A stretch of DNA of 64,000 nt, taken from NCBI GenBank assembly GCA_016193585.1, contig JACPRW010000006.1, positions 126,293-190,292 on the forward strand. The letters run 5' to 3'. Of the stretch, positions 17,279-25,327 are shown in pieces. Source of the DNA: Candidatus Aenigmatarchaeota archaeon (GTDB lineage Archaea > Aenigmatarchaeota > Aenigmatarchaeia > GW2011-AR5). The notes under the pieces are model-generated. The model ran no database searches and was not told the DNA's origin. It saw nothing but the letters and a program-made list of their open reading frames with translations. Made by a program: the position numbers and the translations under genes. Position 1 is the first letter of the stretch; each line of letters opens with the position of its first letter.

Positions 17279-18300
17279 TAGCTCACCAGCCTGTTGAGCA
17301 GCTCGTGCGGGTCGTCCCTGCCTGCGAAGACCGAGCGGTAATAATTTTTCTCGTGGCTGGTCACGCGGGCGTAGTTGTCCGCTGCAATGAGCCCGAATGG
17401 GTATCCGAGGAATCGCCGGTCGTTGCTGTTCCCGGCGATGAGCGCGAGCGCGCGCTCCGCGCCTCCGGCCTGCTCCCTGAGCACGTCGATGCGGAACGCG
17501 TGCTGGCCACGGCCGTGCAGCTTCGCTGCGAAGAGTGCCGCCCGATGATTCGGGCTTCCGCTATCCGCGATGGGATGATACGCCCACGGTTTATGCTCGT
17601 GCAAAGCGCTGCCGCGCCTGTACAGAACGCCGAGCAGGTCCTTGCCCGTCGACGTGAAGAGCTTCGTTGTTTTGGAAAGCGCAGCGACGGTGACCTGCTT
17701 TTCCTGCGCCGCGCGGTACAGGCGCTCGGCAGCAGCGCTCTCGCCAGTGATGCCTGCCTGCAGCGTGCCGTCGCGGACGAGCACGTCGCCTGCTTCGCCT
17801 TCACGCTCAACGATATGCGCAGCGAACAGCCACTCGGCGAACCTGCGGGCGATGCCCGGTATCACCGCAAGGTCGGCGCTGAACACGCCCTCGCGGATGG
17901 TAGGGTCGGCAGGACTGAGAGCCAGCTGCGGCAGCACACCAGCCGGCACATCGACCGGCACATAGCTCGCCGCATAGAGCAGCGTATCGTGATGGCGCAC
18001 GGGCTGCGCGATGCAGAAGAACTCGGCGCGCCGGAACTTCTTTTCCGCCTGCCCGTTCACGCACGAGTAGGCGAACAAACGGATAAGGCTCACCATGCGG
18101 CTGCCCGATACGGCAAGCTCGGCGTTGCCGCCGTCAACGAACCAAAGCTTGCCGTCGCTTCGCGGCACCAGCTCCTGAAAATGCGCATCGTCGAGCGGGA
18201 ACGGTTCGTAACCGGCGTCGTGGAAGAACGGGTCGCCGTCCTCACCGTCGCCGCCGGCGAGCGACGCAGCAACATCGCGCAGGAGCGCCTTCATGGGCAT
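17278..18300 (-). CDS. nurA: 5'-to-3' nuclease NurA
   Basis: 340 aa. NurA motifs are visible: LWFVDGGNAEL (first metal-binding Asp) near residue 50 and VLVRDGTLQ (second Asp) near 190. NurA degrades DNA ends in a complex with HerA. The start is ATG 18300 or ATG 18294; the longer open frame runs into the divergent endonuclease III gene and is not real. It is first in the operon HAD-alkD-herA and diverges from nth with only about 30 bp between. Confidence 0.9.
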   Translation of the reverse strand: MPMKALLRDVAASLAGGDGEDGDPFFHDAGYEPFPLDDAHFQELVPRSDGKLWFVDGGNAELAVSGSRMVSLIRLFAYSCVNGQAEKKFRRAEFFCIAQPVRHHDTLLYAASYVPVDVPAGVLPQLALSPADPTIREGVFSADLAVIPGIARRFAEWLFAAHIVEREGEAGDVLVRDGTLQAGITGESAAAERLYRAAQEKQVTVAALSKTTKLFTSTGKDLLGVLYRRGSALHEHKPWAYHPIADSGSPNHRAALFAAKLHGRGQHAFRIDVLREQAGGAERALALIAGNSNDRRFLGYPFGLIAADNYARVTSHEKNYYRSVFAGRDDPHELLNRLVS

Positions 18301-18330
18301 ACTATGCCAGGAATGTATTAAACATTTAAC

Positions 18331-19020
18331 TTGTTCCACGTGAGTATACCGGTGCAGGACCATGCCGCTTCCATTGCTCATGTCATGCGGACGCTCAGAA
18401 AGCAGCCGTGGGCGCGGCCCGCGCTCACGAACATAGCCGAGCGGTCGCGCGACACGTTCAAAGTCCTGATTTCGTGCATCATCAGCCTGCGCACGAAGGA
18501 TGCGGTCACCGCTGCAGCGTCCGGGCGGCTGTACGCACTGGCAGAGACGCCTGAGCAGATGATGCGGCTGAAGGCAGCGCAGATAGCGCGCGCCATCTAT
18601 CCTGCAGGCTTCTACAGGACCAAGGCGAAGCGCATCAAAGAAATTGCAAAACGCATCGTCGAAGAGCACGGCGGGCGCGTGCCTGAAGACTTCGAAACGC
18701 TGCTGTCGTTCAAGGGCGTCGGCAGGAAGACGGCGAACATCGTCATGGTGTACGGCTTCGGCAGGGAAGGGCTGCCGATCGACGTTCATTGCCATCGCGT
18801 GCCTAACCGGTTGGGGTGGGTGCAAACAAAAACACCGGAACAGACAGAGGAAGAGCTGAGAAAGATTCTGCCGAAACAATACTGGATGGATTTCAATAAT
18901 TTATTCGTGCAATTTGGCCAGAACGTCTGCAGGCCGGTCAGGCCGAAGTGCGGCGAATGCCCGGTCAGCACGCACTGCGCGTACTACCGCGAAACGTATC
19001 GCAGCAAACAAGCAGCATGA
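18331..19020 (+). CDS. nth: Endonuclease III (DNA glycosylase/AP lyase)
   Basis: 229 aa. The helix-hairpin-helix FKGVGRKTAN carries the catalytic Lys, and LPIDVHCHRVPNRLG carries the catalytic Asp. The C-terminal iron-sulfur loop C-x6-C-x2-C-x5-C is complete (CRPVRPKCGECPVSTHC). It removes oxidised pyrimidines. The first possible start is TTG 18331; GTG 18340 is an alternative. It diverges from nurA, placing a base-excision enzyme next to the end-resection operon. Confidence 0.94.
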   Translation: MFHVSIPVQDHAASIAHVMRTLRKQPWARPALTNIAERSRDTFKVLISCIISLRTKDAVTAAASGRLYALAETPEQMMRLKAAQIARAIYPAGFYRTKAKRIKEIAKRIVEEHGGRVPEDFETLLSFKGVGRKTANIVMVYGFGREGLPIDVHCHRVPNRLGWVQTKTPEQTEEELRKILPKQYWMDFNNLFVQFGQNVCRPVRPKCGECPVSTHCAYYRETYRSKQAA

Positions 19021-19131
19021 TTGTAGCTTGTTTTACACTAACTTCTCAATATATACGTTCAAACCTTTATATACCAGTTCGACATAATATATATGTTAGT
19101 TCTGTAATGCGTTTGTAATTGAGGCGATAGC

Positions 19132-19269
19132 GTGGTAAGGAAAAAGAAAGCCAAATACAAAAAGACCCATCTCGAAGCCTGGAAATGCAGTGACTGCACC
19201 TTTGAATGGTGCTACCGGACTGCCCGATGCCCCATCTGCAGTGCCGTCGGCCAGATAAAAATCATCTGA
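19132..19269 (+). CDS. 45-residue zinc-ribbon microprotein
   Basis: Starts at GTG 19132 after the good ribosome-binding sequence GAGGCGATA and stops at TGA 19269. The basic N-terminus VVRKKKAKYKKTHLEAW is followed by CSDC and CPIC, two CxxC knuckles with 12 residues between, so one zinc. TTTATATACC and further TATA-like runs lie upstream at about 19070-19095. A short basic zinc ribbon suggests nucleic-acid or ribosome association; no specific role can be given. Confidence 0.75.
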   Translation: MVRKKKAKYKKTHLEAWKCSDCTFEWCYRTARCPICSAVGQIKII

Positions 19270-19319
19270 TTCTTCTGTTTTGTTTTTTATTTTTCTCTCT
19301 GTTTATTGCGTCATGCACT

Positions 19320-19464
19320 ATAGTAGATGACATTAATTTTCATACAAGATAATGTCATCTGCATATCCCTAGAAAGCATAGCTTTCTGGGATGCCAGAAA
19401 ACTCTTGTTTTCTGTGCATAGCAGTGACATCCTAATATGTCTGAATACTTATGTCACATGCTAT
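19320..19464. repeat. Tandem kissing-hairpin element with two short hairpins inserted between its arms
   Basis: The left hairpin 19320-19365 has stem GATGACATTA and its complement. The right hairpin 19418-19464 has stem GCAGTGACAT/ATGTCACATGC, with ends ATAG and CTAT. Between the arms lie two short-loop hairpins: AGAAAGC-ATA-GCTTTCT (about 19371-19387) and CAGAAAAC-TCTT-GTTTTCTG (about 19395-19414). Loop-loop pairing is weaker here than in other copies. The 326 bases 19270-19595 hold this and the next element and no gene I can support. Confidence 0.7.
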
Positions 19465-19558
19465 ATACTAAACTGCGAAACTTATATGACGCAGATTCGC
19501 AGTTTGTATACAGATAACTGCTCATAATATGTCATGCAAATTATGCAGTTATCTATAC
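19465..19558. repeat. Tandem kissing-hairpin element directly abutting the previous one
   Basis: The left stem AAACTGCGAA pairs with TTCGCAGTTT, and the right stem AGATAACTGC pairs with GCAGTTATCT. The loops contain ATGAC and GTCAT, which can pair with G-U extension on both sides. The ends are ATAC/GTAT-like rather than strict ATAG/CTAT. It follows the preceding element with no spacer. Confidence 0.65.
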
Positions 19559-19595
19559 ATTGGATGTTAAAAACTTTTCCTTAATGTAAAATAGC

Positions 19596-19862
19596 ATGAA
19601 TTACCAGAAGAGAATACTGGACAAAGTAGATAGCCTGACAGCCGGGCGACCGGAATTAAGTCCTGTAGGGGATGCATTCCGGGACTATTTTGCATCCAAT
19701 GCGAGCGGCTTTGTATTTGGTGCCACACTTTCTGCAGTCATGAGAACTGGTGGGATTGGGGTGGAAGACCCCCTCTACAGAGAGCTTTTTGCTGCAGCTG
19801 AAGAAGCGGACGTGTATTCTGGAGAAAATCTCAGGACACCGCAGGAATTTGCATTGATATAG
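19596..19862 (+). CDS. Small hypothetical protein (88 aa)
   Basis: Begins MNYQKRILDKVDSL and includes a Gly/Ala-rich middle (FVFGATLSAVMRTGGIGVEDPLYREL) that could be one amphipathic or weakly hydrophobic helix. No Cys, no signal peptide and no recognised motif. It lies between hairpin elements at 19465-19558 and 19888-19981. Coding composition looks ordinary for this genome. No function assigned. Confidence 0.5.
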   Translation: MNYQKRILDKVDSLTAGRPELSPVGDAFRDYFASNASGFVFGATLSAVMRTGGIGVEDPLYRELFAAAEEADVYSGENLRTPQEFALI

Positions 19863-19887
19863 ATAATTGCGCAGCTTATGTCGTATT

Positions 19888-19981
19888 ATAGCAATACAAG
19901 GAAATAAACACGATATGACTTCCTTGTTTGCTATATGTGAAGCAAATGTATAATATCGGTATTATTTATTTGCTTCACTAT
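19888..19981. repeat. Tandem kissing-hairpin element
   Basis: Ends ATAG/CTAT. The left stem AGCAAtACAAGGAA pairs with TTCCTTGTtTGCT, and the right stem GTGAAGCAAAT pairs with ATTTGCTTCAC. The left loop contains CGATAT and the right loop ATATCG, a perfect 6-bp loop-loop match in a sequence context different from other copies. It starts 26 bp after the preceding stop codon. Confidence 0.85.
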
Positions 19982-19995
19982 AACGCGCAATTTTC

Positions 19996-20082
19996 TATTT
20001 TTTGGTGCACCGGAAAACCTTGTTTTCCGCGTGTAGCGGACAACAAAAGTATTATGTCGGTATTCTTTTGTTGGTCCACTAT
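19996..20082. repeat. 5'-truncated kissing-hairpin element with one short hairpin
   Basis: Contains the short hairpin CGGAAAAC-CTT-GTTTTCCG (20011-20029) and the right-arm hairpin GGACAACAAAAG...CTTTTGTTGGTCC ending CTAT at 20082. It is almost identical to the right two-thirds of the element at 22105-22251. The left arm is missing, so this is a partial copy. Confidence 0.75.
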
Positions 20083-20087
20083 AACCA

Positions 20088-20411
20088 GTGCAATTCACCA
20101 TACAAACCGGGAGGCGAGGTGCAGAAGGAATTGGCCCGTCACAGGAACCGCATAGAATCTATGCACTGGTCAAGGGAGCTTCTCTGGAAGACGTGCACGA
20201 GGCAAGAGCAAGAATCAAACTCACTGCTTATGGACATTACTTTGGCTTAGATGGTGGTCTGGTAAGAATTTCCATGGAGCCGCTGGATGCAGCTGGCAGA
20301 ACTGTTCGCGACCCCGTTCCTCTCCACGAAGACGGAACGCCTATGGACCCTTCAGACTATACCTATGCAGGCAACTTTCCTTTCAGAAGAAACCGGCCTG
20401 AAACTCGTTGA
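20088..20411 (+). CDS. Hypothetical protein, possibly partial
   Basis: 107 aa from GTG 20088, six bases after a hairpin element. The middle (RIYALVKGASLEDVHEARARIKLTAYGHYFGLDGGLVRISMEPLDAAG, in part) has a plausible alternating strand and helix pattern. The first 20 residues look less protein-like, so the true beginning may have been displaced by the element. The 3' end overlaps the convergent gene by 29 bp. No domain recognised. Confidence 0.4.
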   Translation: MQFTIQTGRRGAEGIGPSQEPHRIYALVKGASLEDVHEARARIKLTAYGHYFGLDGGLVRISMEPLDAAGRTVRDPVPLHEDGTPMDPSDYTYAGNFPFRRNRPETR

Positions 20412-21366
20412 ACGGATTCGTCTCGACTATCGTTGCGTGATATGTTTTCGTCAAGTCTTGGCATCGCTCCTCGTACCACGTCTCGCCGAACCTGAACCTC
20501 CCGTAGAGCAGCAGTGCAGCTAAGCCGTTGTCGACGATATTCCGACAGTCATTTTCTATCAATGCAGTGAGTTGCTTCCTGTCGATGGGCAGGCGCATGA
20601 AACGCCGGTTTTCATAGCGTGCGGCAGCGGTTTCATACCCCTCATACAATTGGCGCGCAGTCCATGATGACTCGACAATGAACGGCACGGCTGGAACCCA
20701 TGAACCGGGGATGCTCGTGCCCCTCACCGCACCGATACAATACATGGCTTTCTTCACGTCACTTTCGAGCTGAAATCCCATTTCAGTGTATGCCAGTCTC
20801 TCCAATGCCTGGAATGGAGTTTCCATCTTTTGCTGAGCAGCATCGTACACCGGATGACCAGCCGGAAACGGTAGTATCTTTCCTTCGAGGTGGATGCGCC
20901 CCCGGACACCGAGTGCCAGGTAACCATCAGAACTTTCAACAATACCCAGTGGCGCAATGGGTGCCAGCAGCCTGAGAAACCTGCTTCGTTCCTTGCCGGG
21001 AAGCGACGCCACCATGCCGGGGCGTAGCACGCCTGCAATCGTTGCCCAGTCAGTCATGTTTTCTTCCCAGTACACGCTGTCTTCATCAGGGCGAAACACG
21101 CAAAGATTCGCCACAAGCTCGTTGGGATTATAGGAAGGAGATCTTCTTCTTTCCCGTTCTGCCCGGTACGCGTGCGCAAAAGTCAGCGGCGCATCGACGG
21201 AGTACACGGGAAACGGCACGGTAATTTCCCTTTTTGTACCATCTTCAATGATATCGACAGTTGCCGGTCCATCAACCGGCAGCGTGACGGTGTGTTTCTG
21301 CCGATAATTGATGCGTCCCTTCGGCATGCCGTGCGGAAAGTAAGCGAAAATTTCCAGCTGATGCAT
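20383..21366 (-). CDS. Uncharacterised protein with a possible degenerate Nudix-like region
   Basis: 327 aa from ATG 21366 (MHQLEIFAYFPHGMPKG); the open frame extends to 21456 but would overlap the eS6 leader. Around residues 165-200 is GKILPFPAGHPVYDAAQQ...TPFQALERLAYTEMGF, which has the spacing of a Nudix box but lacks its REuxEE residues. No membrane segment or metal-binding cluster. It diverges from eS6. I do not recognise the family; the Nudix idea is weak. Confidence 0.6.
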   Translation of the reverse strand: MHQLEIFAYFPHGMPKGRINYRQKHTVTLPVDGPATVDIIEDGTKREITVPFPVYSVDAPLTFAHAYRAERERRRSPSYNPNELVANLCVFRPDEDSVYWEENMTDWATIAGVLRPGMVASLPGKERSRFLRLLAPIAPLGIVESSDGYLALGVRGRIHLEGKILPFPAGHPVYDAAQQKMETPFQALERLAYTEMGFQLESDVKKAMYCIGAVRGTSIPGSWVPAVPFIVESSWTARQLYEGYETAAARYENRRFMRLPIDRKQLTALIENDCRNIVDNGLAALLLYGRFRFGETWYEERCQDLTKTYHATIVETNPFNEFQAGFF

Positions 21367-21497
21367 GGAAGAGTCTATATGTACAACAAATTTAAGCTTT
21401 CTACACGTATCATTGCGTAACCCGGCTGGAAAAACTGGGACGCGCTTTGTCTGCATTCGCGTTTGCCAGCCTCAGAGCAGTACAGGTGATGGAGCAC

Positions 21498-21953
21498 ATG
21501 GCAAATTTCAAATTCGTCGTCAGCAGCGGCAGCAAGAGCTGGCAGATTGAGAAAGACCAGAAAGAATGCCCGGTCATGGGGAAAAAAATAGGCGACACGT
21601 TCCCTGGCGATTTTCTCGGCCTGCCGGGATATGAGCTGCTCATCTCCGGCGGAAGCGACAAGGACGGCTTCCCCATGCGGACCGACTTTGACGGCCCCGT
21701 AAGGAAAAGAATCGTCGTCACCGAAGGAAAGGGCTTCAGGACCGATGTCAAGGGGCTCCGCAGGAGGAAAACGCTGCGCGGCAACACCATCGGACAGGAC
21801 ACCGTGCAGGTGAACTGCACCGTTTCGAAAACCGGCGAAAAGCCGCTCGAAGAGATTTTGGGAAAGAAGGAAAGCAAAAAAGAAGGCGAAGCTGAGGGGA
21901 AGACAGAAACGCCGAAAGAAGAAAAAGTGGAAAGCAAACATGAGTCTGTATAA
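21498..21953 (+). CDS. rps6e: Small ribosomal subunit protein eS6
   Basis: 151 aa. The archaeal/eukaryotic S6e core is clear: FKFVVSSGSKSWQIE, then GDFLGLPGYELLISGGSDKDGFPMR, then GKGFRTDVKGLRRRKTLRGNTI. The Lys/Glu-rich tail beyond residue 115 is longer than in many archaeal eS6 proteins. Start ATG 21498 follows AGGTGATGG, a good ribosome-binding site; upstream in-frame starts are less likely. A kissing-hairpin element begins two bases after its stop codon. Confidence 0.96.
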   Translation: MANFKFVVSSGSKSWQIEKDQKECPVMGKKIGDTFPGDFLGLPGYELLISGGSDKDGFPMRTDFDGPVRKRIVVTEGKGFRTDVKGLRRRKTLRGNTIGQDTVQVNCTVSKTGEKPLEEILGKKESKKEGEAEGKTETPKEEKVESKHESV

Positions 21954-21955
21954 TT

Positions 21956-22050
21956 ATAGTGAACCCAGTAAATAATCAGGATATGTTATGACTGGGTTCA
22001 CCTATAGTTCACAAGGAAATAATATCCAGAATCTTTCCTTGTAGAACTAT
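21956..22050. repeat. Tandem kissing-hairpin element 3' of the eS6 gene
   Basis: Ends ATAG/CTAT. The left stem GTGAACCCAGT pairs perfectly with ACTGGGTTCAC, and the right stem ACAAGGAAA pairs with TTTCCTTGT plus an outer AGTTC/GAACT. The loops carry GGATAT and ATATCC, a perfect 6-bp match. It may end the eS6 transcript. The 316 bases 21954-22269 hold this element and the next and no gene. Confidence 0.85.
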
Positions 22051-22104
22051 AAAATGTAAATAGGAAAACTGGTGTCATTGAGGGGGCACGGAAGCAAAGC
22101 ATAT

Positions 22105-22251
22105 ATAGTGAACCAAGTAAACAATCAGGTATTATATCTTGGTTCACTTACACCCAAAAAGCAAAGCTTTTTGGTGCACCGGAAAACCTTGTTTTCCGCG
22201 TGTAGCGGACAACAAAAGTAATATGTTGGTATTCTTTTGTTGGTCCACTAT
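22105..22251. repeat. Kissing-hairpin element with two short hairpins inserted between arms
   Basis: The left arm GTGAACCAAG...CTTGGTTCAC and right arm GGACAACAAAAG...CTTTTGTTGGTCC match copy 1 (2852-2946). Where copy 1 has TTATAGC between arms, this copy has about 50 extra bases with hairpins CCAAAAAGC-AAA-GCTTTTTGG and CGGAAAAC-CTT-GTTTTCCG. The comparison shows short hairpins inserted into a pre-existing element. Confidence 0.85.
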
Positions 22252-22269
22252 AAAAAGGGGGTTTCACAG

Positions 22270-22794
22270 ATGAACGATACCTACGCGCAATTCATTGAAT
22301 TTCTTGATACGCATAAGGCACACTATAAGCTGATTGACCATCCTTCAGAGGGACGGACTGAAATAGTCAGCCCGATGCGCGGCAACAACGTTTCACAAGC
22401 GGCAAAGTGTATTGTTATGATGGTGAAGATTGGAAAGAAGGCGACGAAATATGTCCTGGGTGTTGTGCCTGGCGATGCAATGATAGATTTAAGCGCTATT
22501 AAAGAATTGTTCAACGGTACGTACATCTCTTTTGCTACTCCGGAAATAGCAGAAAGACTGGCAGGCAGTGTTTCTGGTACTATTCTTCCATTTTCCTTTA
22601 ATCCTGAGATGGAGTTACTTGTTGACCCATCACTGTTGAAAAACGATGAAATTTACTTCAACGCAGCTCGCTTGGACCGTTCAATGGCTTTGAAAACGAG
22701 TGATTATGTAACCTTAGCCAAGCCACGTCTTGAACGCATAGCAAAATATTCCGAGCCAAACCCAAATAAAATTTCTGCTGATAACCGAATATGA
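22270..22794 (+). CDS. YbaK/EbsC-type aminoacyl-tRNA deacylase-like protein
   Basis: 174 aa. The YbaK fold pattern is visible: FLDTHKAHYKLIDHPSEGRTE, then NNVSQAAKCIVMMVK (conserved Lys), then YVLGVVPGDAMIDLSAIK, then GTILPFSF and a terminal strand-helix region. Such proteins hydrolyse mischarged tRNA, often Cys- or Ala-tRNA(Pro). Start ATG 22270 follows AGGGGG. The stop overlaps the aIF2-gamma start (ATGA), so the two genes are coupled, which suits a translation-quality role. Confidence 0.85.
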   Translation: MNDTYAQFIEFLDTHKAHYKLIDHPSEGRTEIVSPMRGNNVSQAAKCIVMMVKIGKKATKYVLGVVPGDAMIDLSAIKELFNGTYISFATPEIAERLAGSVSGTILPFSFNPEMELLVDPSLLKNDEIYFNAARLDRSMALKTSDYVTLAKPRLERIAKYSEPNPNKISADNRI

Positions 22795-24041
22795 TGGGTT
22801 CCTATGAGGTGGTACCTTTCCCAGAAGCAAAGCCCTCCGTTCTTATACCGGAAATCAACGTCGGTACTGTTGGCCATGTCGACCACGGAAAAACCTCGCT
22901 CGTTCAGGCGCTCACGGGGAAATGGACCGACACGCACAGCGAAGAACTCAAGCGCGGCATCACCATCAGGCTCGGCTACGCAGACGCTATTTTCTACCAG
23001 TGCAAGCAGTGCAAGCTGTACGGCGTGAGCAGGAAATGCGTCTCCTGTTTCAGCGAATGCGCCGAGAAGCGGGCTGTTTCCTTCATCGATGCGCCCGGAC
23101 ATGAAACGCTCATGGCGACCGTCCTGAGCGGCGCGTCGCTCATGGATGGCGCGCTCCTCGTCATCGCGGCAAACGAAAAATGCCCCCAGCCGCAGACAGC
23201 GGAGCACCTCAAGGCGCTCGACGTCGTCGGGATACGGAACATCATCATCGTGCAGAACAAGGTGGACATTGTTTCGAAGGAGCGCGCAATCGAAAGCCAC
23301 AATGAAATCAAGGCATTCGTGAAAGGCACCGTTGCCGAAAAAGCCCCTGTCGTACCTGCCAGCGCAATACACAACGTCAACATCGACGCGCTCATCGAGG
23401 CGATAGAAGCGATAATCCCCACGCCGAAGCGGGACGAGACGAAGGAGCCGCGATTCTTCGCGGCGCGCAGCTTCGACGTCAACAGGCCGGGAACAGCGAT
23501 CAGGGAACTGAAGGGCGGCGTCGTCGGCGGTTCCCTCGTGTCGGGCGTGCTCAAGGTGAAGGACACGATAGAAATAAAGCCTGGCGTCAAGGTAAACGAC
23601 GCCTGGAAGCCGCTGGAAACGACCATTGCCGGGATTATACAATCAGGGGTGCATATTGACACCGCGCGGCCCGGGGGGCTTGTTGCGCTGCAGACCGAGC
23701 TTGACCCCAGCCTCACGAAAAGCGACAGCCTCTCAGGGAACATCATCGGCATCAAGGGAAAGCTCCCGGAAACGAAAAGCGAGCTGAAATTCAAGGTGGA
23801 GCTGTTCGATCACGTCGTCGGCATCGAGGGGAAGCAGAAGGTCGACCCTGTAAAGACAGGTGACGTGCTCATGATAACCGTTGCCATCGCCAAAACGGTT
23901 GCCATCGTGCAATCCGCAGCAAAAGGCGTGTGCCAAGCGAAGCTCAAGCTGCCGGTGTGCGCCGAGAAGAGCGATAAAATCTCCATTTCGCGCCAAGTCG
24001 GCGGCAGGTGGCACCTCATCGGCTACGGCATTATACTGTAG
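22791..24041 (+). CDS. eif2g: Translation initiation factor aIF2 subunit gamma
   Basis: 416 aa GTPase that delivers initiator tRNA. GTPase motifs: GHVDHGKTS (G1), the switch I region ELKRGITIRLGYAD, DAPGHE (G3) and NKVD (G4). The zinc knuckle CKQCKLYGVSRKC..C between G1 and G3 is typical of the gamma subunit. Domains II and III follow with the family's GGVVGGSLVSGVLKV. The start overlaps the YbaK stop. The long open frame on the other strand is a shadow. Confidence 0.97.
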   Translation: MMGSYEVVPFPEAKPSVLIPEINVGTVGHVDHGKTSLVQALTGKWTDTHSEELKRGITIRLGYADAIFYQCKQCKLYGVSRKCVSCFSECAEKRAVSFIDAPGHETLMATVLSGASLMDGALLVIAANEKCPQPQTAEHLKALDVVGIRNIIIVQNKVDIVSKERAIESHNEIKAFVKGTVAEKAPVVPASAIHNVNIDALIEAIEAIIPTPKRDETKEPRFFAARSFDVNRPGTAIRELKGGVVGGSLVSGVLKVKDTIEIKPGVKVNDAWKPLETTIAGIIQSGVHIDTARPGGLVALQTELDPSLTKSDSLSGNIIGIKGKLPETKSELKFKVELFDHVVGIEGKQKVDPVKTGDVLMITVAIAKTVAIVQSAAKGVCQAKLKLPVCAEKSDKISISRQVGGRWHLIGYGIIL

Positions 24042-24063
24042 CATTGCTCTTTCTCGGCAAGAA

Positions 24064-24813
24064 CTATCCAATCCACAGCAGCGCTACCATGACGCCGACG
24101 CCGAGCAGGAATGCCAGCAACTGGAGAACAGAATGCACCGGGCTTGACTGCTTGTGCAGTTCCGGTATCAGGTCGGAGCCGGCGATGTAGATAAAGCCGC
24201 CTACGGCAAATGGTATGAGCATCATCGTCACGTTTTCGACATAGGAACTCAGGTACAGCGAAACGCCGACGCCGAGCACCGCGGTGAGCGCCGTAAGGAA
24301 GTTGAAGAGCAATGCCTTGCCGCGCGAGAATCCGCCGTGCAGGAGCACGCCGAAATCGCCTATCTCCTGCGGGATTTCATGAAGGATGACCGCAATGGTC
24401 GTGGCGATGCCGACCGGTATGCTGACAAGATAGCTCGCGCCAATAATGAGGCCATCGATGAAATTGTGCACCGCATCGCCGACCAGCACCATGACGGAAA
24501 ACGGGTGAGCCTGCTGCTTCGAATGGGGAAGATGGTAATGGTGCCACTGGACGAGCTTCTCGAGGGAGAAAAACACGACGATGCCAGCGAGGACGTACAG
24601 CGACACGTACAAGCTGAAGCCCGATTGCTCGACGACTTCAGGCAACAGGTGGATGAACGCATCGCCGAAGAGCGCACCTGCCGCAAAGCTCACCAGATAG
24701 AGCAGGATGTTCTTGAGCACTTTCGGCTTTATCGACAGCGTGATGACGCCGACAAGCGAAACGAGACTTACCAGAAGGACGCTCGAGAAGGCGTAGAGAA
24801 TCGTGTCTGCCAT
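24064..24813 (-). CDS. ZIP-family metal transporter
   Basis: 249 aa with about eight membrane segments. Transmembrane helix 4 has HNFIDGLIIGAS and helix 5 has HEIPQEIGDF, the ZIP metal-binding signatures for zinc, iron or related ions. A His-containing loop WHHYHLPHSKQQAH (about residues 90-105) precedes helix 4. It diverges from a NikR-like regulator across an 85-bp region with a palindrome and an A/T-rich TATA stretch, so metal-controlled expression is likely. Confidence 0.93.
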   Translation of the reverse strand: MADTILYAFSSVLLVSLVSLVGVITLSIKPKVLKNILLYLVSFAAGALFGDAFIHLLPEVVEQSGFSLYVSLYVLAGIVVFFSLEKLVQWHHYHLPHSKQQAHPFSVMVLVGDAVHNFIDGLIIGASYLVSIPVGIATTIAVILHEIPQEIGDFGVLLHGGFSRGKALLFNFLTALTAVLGVGVSLYLSSYVENVTMMLIPFAVGGFIYIAGSDLIPELHKQSSPVHSVLQLLAFLLGVGVMVALLWIG

Positions 24814-24846
24814 GCTATTCCTTAGATTTTAATAAATTTAAGCTTT

Positions 24847-24861
24847 AGTTTTAATAAAACT
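24847..24861. promoter_or_regulatory. 15-bp palindrome in the ZIP/NikR-like divergent promoter
   Basis: AGTTTTAATAAAACT is a perfect palindrome around a central A. A similar TAGATTTTAATAAATTT half-copy lies 22 bp upstream at about 24833-24849, where a TATA box for the ZIP gene would be. The position suits binding by the NikR-like protein encoded at 24899. Confidence 0.5.
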
Positions 24862-24898
24862 GCATCGGCATCATCTGGAAATTTAATAAGGTGGTCAC

Positions 24899-25279
24899 AT
24901 GAAAATCGTCAGCATCTCGATGAGCGACGAGGCATTCGGCGAAATGGAGAAGCTGCAGCAGGAGCTTGCGTTCAGCAACCGCTCCGAAGTTTTACGCAGG
25001 GGCGTCCGCCTCATGCGGGAAGAATTGGAATCAATGGAAAAATTGCAGGGGCATCTTGATTGTATCCTTGTCGTCATGCACACGAAGGCTGAGGCTGCCC
25101 TGTCGAAAATAATCCACCGTAACAACAGCCTTGTCAAGACGCACATCCACAACAACCTCTGCAACGACAAGTGCCTGGAAATTTTCGTCATGCATGGCGC
25201 ATCAGAAAAGCTCAGAAACCTGTACAACGAGCTGAAAAGAACCAAGCGCATAGACTACGTGAAGCTCATTATCCCATGA
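24899..25279 (+). CDS. NikR-like metal-responsive ribbon-helix-helix regulator
   Basis: 126 aa. Residues 1-45 form a ribbon-helix-helix (KIVSISMSDEAFGEMEKL...SNRSEVLRRGVRLM). The rest fits the ACT-like metal domain, with KTHIHNNLCNDKCLEIFVMHG supplying His and Cys ligands in the place where NikR binds nickel. There is an extra Cys pair (CNDKC), so the metal may differ. It diverges from a ZIP transporter and probably controls it. Confidence 0.8.
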   Translation: MKIVSISMSDEAFGEMEKLQQELAFSNRSEVLRRGVRLMREELESMEKLQGHLDCILVVMHTKAEAALSKIIHRNNSLVKTHIHNNLCNDKCLEIFVMHGASEKLRNLYNELKRTKRIDYVKLIIP

Positions 25280-25327
25280 CGAGCGGACAAGCTTAAGAAG
25301 TCTTTCAAGATAGGGTATTGGACTCGT

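Noticed and set aside
18301-18879. N-terminal extension of nurA through endonuclease III
   Set aside because: No similarity to NurA before MPMKALL; the sequence is antisense to nth.
19270-20087. tRNA or small structured RNA gene
   Set aside because: The hairpins belong to the two repeat families; no cloverleaf with T-arm consensus was found.
22704-23642. 312-codon frame opposite aIF2-gamma
   Set aside because: Shadow of the GTPase gene; no ribosome-binding site or recognisable domain.
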